From Onchocerca volvulus (Eukaryota; Nematoda; Chromadorea; Rhabditida; Onchocercidae), in NCBI GenBank assembly GCA_000499405.2, contig HG738137.1, forward strand, positions 9,953,317-10,017,316: a stretch of DNA of 64,000 bases, in the 5' to 3' direction. The notes under the pieces are model-generated. The model was not told the origin of the DNA. It saw nothing but the letters and a program-made list of their open reading frames with translations, and ran no database searches. Positions 61,261-64,000 of this stretch are shown piece after piece. The translations under genes and the position numbers were made by a program. Positions within the stretch are counted from its first letter, which is position 1; each line of letters begins with the position of its first letter.

Positions 61261-64000
61261 TTACTGTACACAAAAGTTGGACTTATGATAGTTGGTAGTG
61301 AATAGACAAATGAATTCCACAACTGAAACAAAACAGAATGAAAAAGATTAAGTGTCAAAAAAAAAAGCGCCAGTATGTAAAATAAAATGCAGACAATGAA
61401 GTTAATAACAAAAAAAAAAAATATTTGAAATAGAATGAAAAAAGATTAAATGTAAAAAAAAAAAAAAAAAAAAGCGTCAACCATAGAACTATAGATGGCA
61501 TAAACGATGCGCATAAAAAATGTGTTGCATTTGTGATTGTCGCAGAGATCGTGCGGGTAAAAGAAGACAATCAGTGATTCCTTCATTTTAAATTTGACAT
61601 TGCATATTTGCTGTAGTTGATTGTGAAATCATTTTTTGTCTTTCAAGTCAATGATCTTTAAAAAAGCTCTCTTTCATTATGCTAACCACAAGCACAACCT
61701 CATGCGTAACAAAGGCGCATGCATCTGAGACAACCAAGGATCTTTCTTGTATTCGCAAAATGATACCAAGATCCTCAATCCTCGAATAAGAAGAGAGTCC
61801 TGAGTACAAAAATCATTTCAACCAACAAGTTGCCATCAGCTCGGTGGGATGGTCCAGCTCGTGGTATATCAATTTTTCTTATTACGTAACCTTATTTTCC
61901 CTTTTTCCTATTATAATTTCTTCATGAAAGTTATCCCTTTGATATCGAAATTGTACTGGTGATATAATTGCTGCGTCCGTTGATTAACAAACCAATCATA
62001 ATAAATATTTAATTACCCAAGTTTAAGTTTGAGGTTCGTTTCCAAGTGAGTAAACAACAAAACCAGAAACTGTGAGAATTGAAGAGCAGAATTCAACCTA
62101 TTATTTTGTCACGATCAAAAAGAAAAAGCGACAGTGATCAAGTAATAAAAGGATAAAAAAGAATCTAGAGAAACATGCATGCAAAAGTCGGGAAAGCATA
62201 GATTAGATTAATAATGAAGCCTGCAAAAACAAAATTAGTAGCAAAGGATATAAACAAGTAAAATTATCGGGAAATACTCAAAGATTAACAAAAAGCATAT
62301 AGTAAATAGCTTAGATAACGAAAGAATATAAAATCAAATAATTATCACATATAAAAAGTGAGGTTAATCAAAACTTACGAACGAGATAAAAGCAGAGAAA
62401 GTTTATGATAATTTAAAAATAAGCATAATAAGCATTTAATATAAACAATGTTTAAGCAACAAAAGGTATGATAAGTGATATTGCAGAGAGTTTGCAAAAA
62501 CTAAGGTGAAGCATAGAAAAATTAAATAACATAAAGCAAGTCCGAATCCGAAGTAAAATACTAGGAAAAAAAAAATAAAATTGAAAAAGTATGCAAAACT
62601 GTTAGTTAACTGAAATGTTAAATAAATACTTCTTTACAACACTTAACTCCAAAATTGGATGCAACAGTGACAGTAATCTTTGTTTAAAATTGACAAAAAG
62701 AAAATAAATGACAGTATAAATACAAATAGAAAACTGGACAGAGAAATCGCTGGATAAAATTAAATAATAAAAATACAAATAAAAATCGTAAAAAATCATC
62801 CGGATATTTCAGTTGTTTCATTCTTTTTTTATTTTTGGTAATTAAGAAATGACTGATGATGAAATAAGCATAAAACAAAATTATTACAAAGAATTGTAAT
62901 TAAAATAATTTAAAATGCAGAAAGTATTTAAAAAATGGAAGCAGACAGCGAAATGTTAAACAATTAAAAAATAAAAAAAGGTGAAACAGTCTATTTGAAG
63001 GCCAATAACAAACTTGAAATAACCAAAAGTTAAGAAATAACGCATTTTGTTCTTTAAAATCAAAGGAATTGCAAACTTATTTAACACAATGATACAGTAC
63101 AAGAATATTTGTTTAACAGTAACTGATGCAAAAAAAAGAAAACACATAAAAAAGCAGAAAATTTTAAAAATGACGAAGGTAGGCAACAATGCAACCGAAA
63201 AATTTAAAAATTAAGAACAAAATTTCAAAGAAAAGAATTGAAAAATGATGATCAAAAAAAAAAGCTCGTCCAATTTTAACCATAATTTTAAATGTATTTT
63301 ACAGTATCTTTTGCTAAACAAAACAAAAAATTAACAGTAACATTAGTTTATTTAAATCGAATGATAAACAGGTGATCTTCAGCGTTATCTGCTGATAGAA
63401 CGAATTTTTAATTAAAATATTCAATTTACATGTGTAATGGTAGTATGCATAATTTATAATAAGCACAAAAAAAACGTATTTTATTACTTTTTCATGTTTT
63501 TTGATGGAATAGAAGGCTTTTATTATATAAAAAAGAAAGATGAAAACAACATGTTAATTTGTAGCAAGTAGTTTTTTTTTTTAATTACCAACAAAATCAA
63601 ATAATTAAATAATGATAAATGTATAACGCAAAAGTATTTTAATTAATTTTTTAAGTTATTTTCCAATTTCAATTTTGAATTTTAATTTTTTTCGTTGTTT
63701 TATTTTTTATTTTTTTTTTTGATTTTTTTCACGAATAACTGAAAAAAAAAAAGCAACAAACTTAAAAAAAAACACCAAGCACACACATAAAATATCAAGA
63801 CCCCTTCCTTTCCGAAGTTGATATTTTAAATGTGATATAATTAAATTGACGAATAACAGATGAAAGTATTTTGATTTCAGTCTATTTCTTGAATTACTGA
63901 AGTTGAGATTAGCAGATATGATTCATATCCTTTTTTTTCCATAACAGTAAAACAAAATTTGCTGAAGAAAAAAAAAGACCGATGTCATGCTCTCTTGATG
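61261..64000. other. AT-rich terminal stretch without a recognised gene
   Basis: 61680-61880 is less AT-rich and could be a remnant of the retroelement's non-coding end. From 62180 onward the strand is A-rich (many AAA words, few T runs). No gene is supported. Confidence 0.4.
62008..62034 (+). repeat. SL1-like spliced-leader sequence with internal duplication
   Basis: TTTAATTACCCAAGTTT is identical to positions 3-19 of the nematode SL1 leader. The following AAGTTTGAG equals its 3' end, so AAGTTT is present twice. The leader's first two G are replaced by AT. The expected SL RNA body does not follow, so it is not an intact SL RNA gene. Confidence 0.6.

Noticed and set aside
1..64000. tRNA genes, rRNA genes and CRISPR arrays
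   Set aside because: I looked for tRNA box motifs and regular spaced repeats and saw none that held up; a tRNA scan would be needed to exclude weak cases.

Overview
The window looks like nuclear DNA of a filarial (onchocercid) nematode. It is very AT-rich and full of A/T homopolymer runs. Its genes are small-exon eukaryotic genes with GT-AG introns and short poly-T/CAG acceptors. Acceptors lying 5-19 nt before start codons suggest spliced-leader trans-splicing, and there is one copy of a sequence resembling nematode SL1. An intron also carries decayed Wolbachia-type genes, which points to the filarial lineage.

Layout. 1-524: the 3' end of an unrecognised gene. 540-5170: A- and T-rich low-complexity DNA. 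5401-16528 (+): a 14-exon ankyrin/SAM gene matching ANKS6 (C. elegans MLT-2 type). Its introns 2 and 7 hold related Helitron/Helentron-like elements, a decayed Pif1-type helicase and a ~1 kb AAT-type array. 20156-30178 (-): a 6-exon secreted protein with a C-terminal nematode ground-like domain and a 5.8 kb first intron. 30179-37480: no gene seen. 37481-40028 (-) eIF2 alpha; 40763-43397 (-) prohibitin 1; 44865-45821 (+) ribosomal protein L27a; 46472-47032 (+) acidic ribosomal protein P1; 47728-52222 (-) the ciliary GTPase ARL13. In every multi-exon model traced from ATG to stop, the exon lengths sum to a multiple of three, which supports the splice sites chosen.

49918-51375, inside an ARL13 intron and on the opposite strand, holds three broken Wolbachia-like genes: the front of miaA, the back of virB11 and the front of virD4. 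This is the clearest unusual feature. 52223-64000 is gene-poor. It contains a TTA microsatellite, a broken fragment resembling a bacterial diadenylate cyclase domain (54508-54840), some exon-like islands (57148-57868), a decayed BEL/Pao-type retroelement (about 59640-61260) and an SL1-like sequence with an internal 6-nt duplication (62008-62034).

The central genes (eIF2 alpha, PHB1, L27a, P1, ARL13) appear, from memory, to match neighbours on C. elegans clone Y37E3 (eif-2A, phb-1, rpl-27A, rla-1, arl-13), so this seems to be an old conserved nematode gene cluster. Functionally it is mostly translation and mitochondrial housekeeping beside a cilium gene. The ankyrin/SAM and ground-like genes on the left are linked to moulting or cuticle and to secreted nematode-specific biology.
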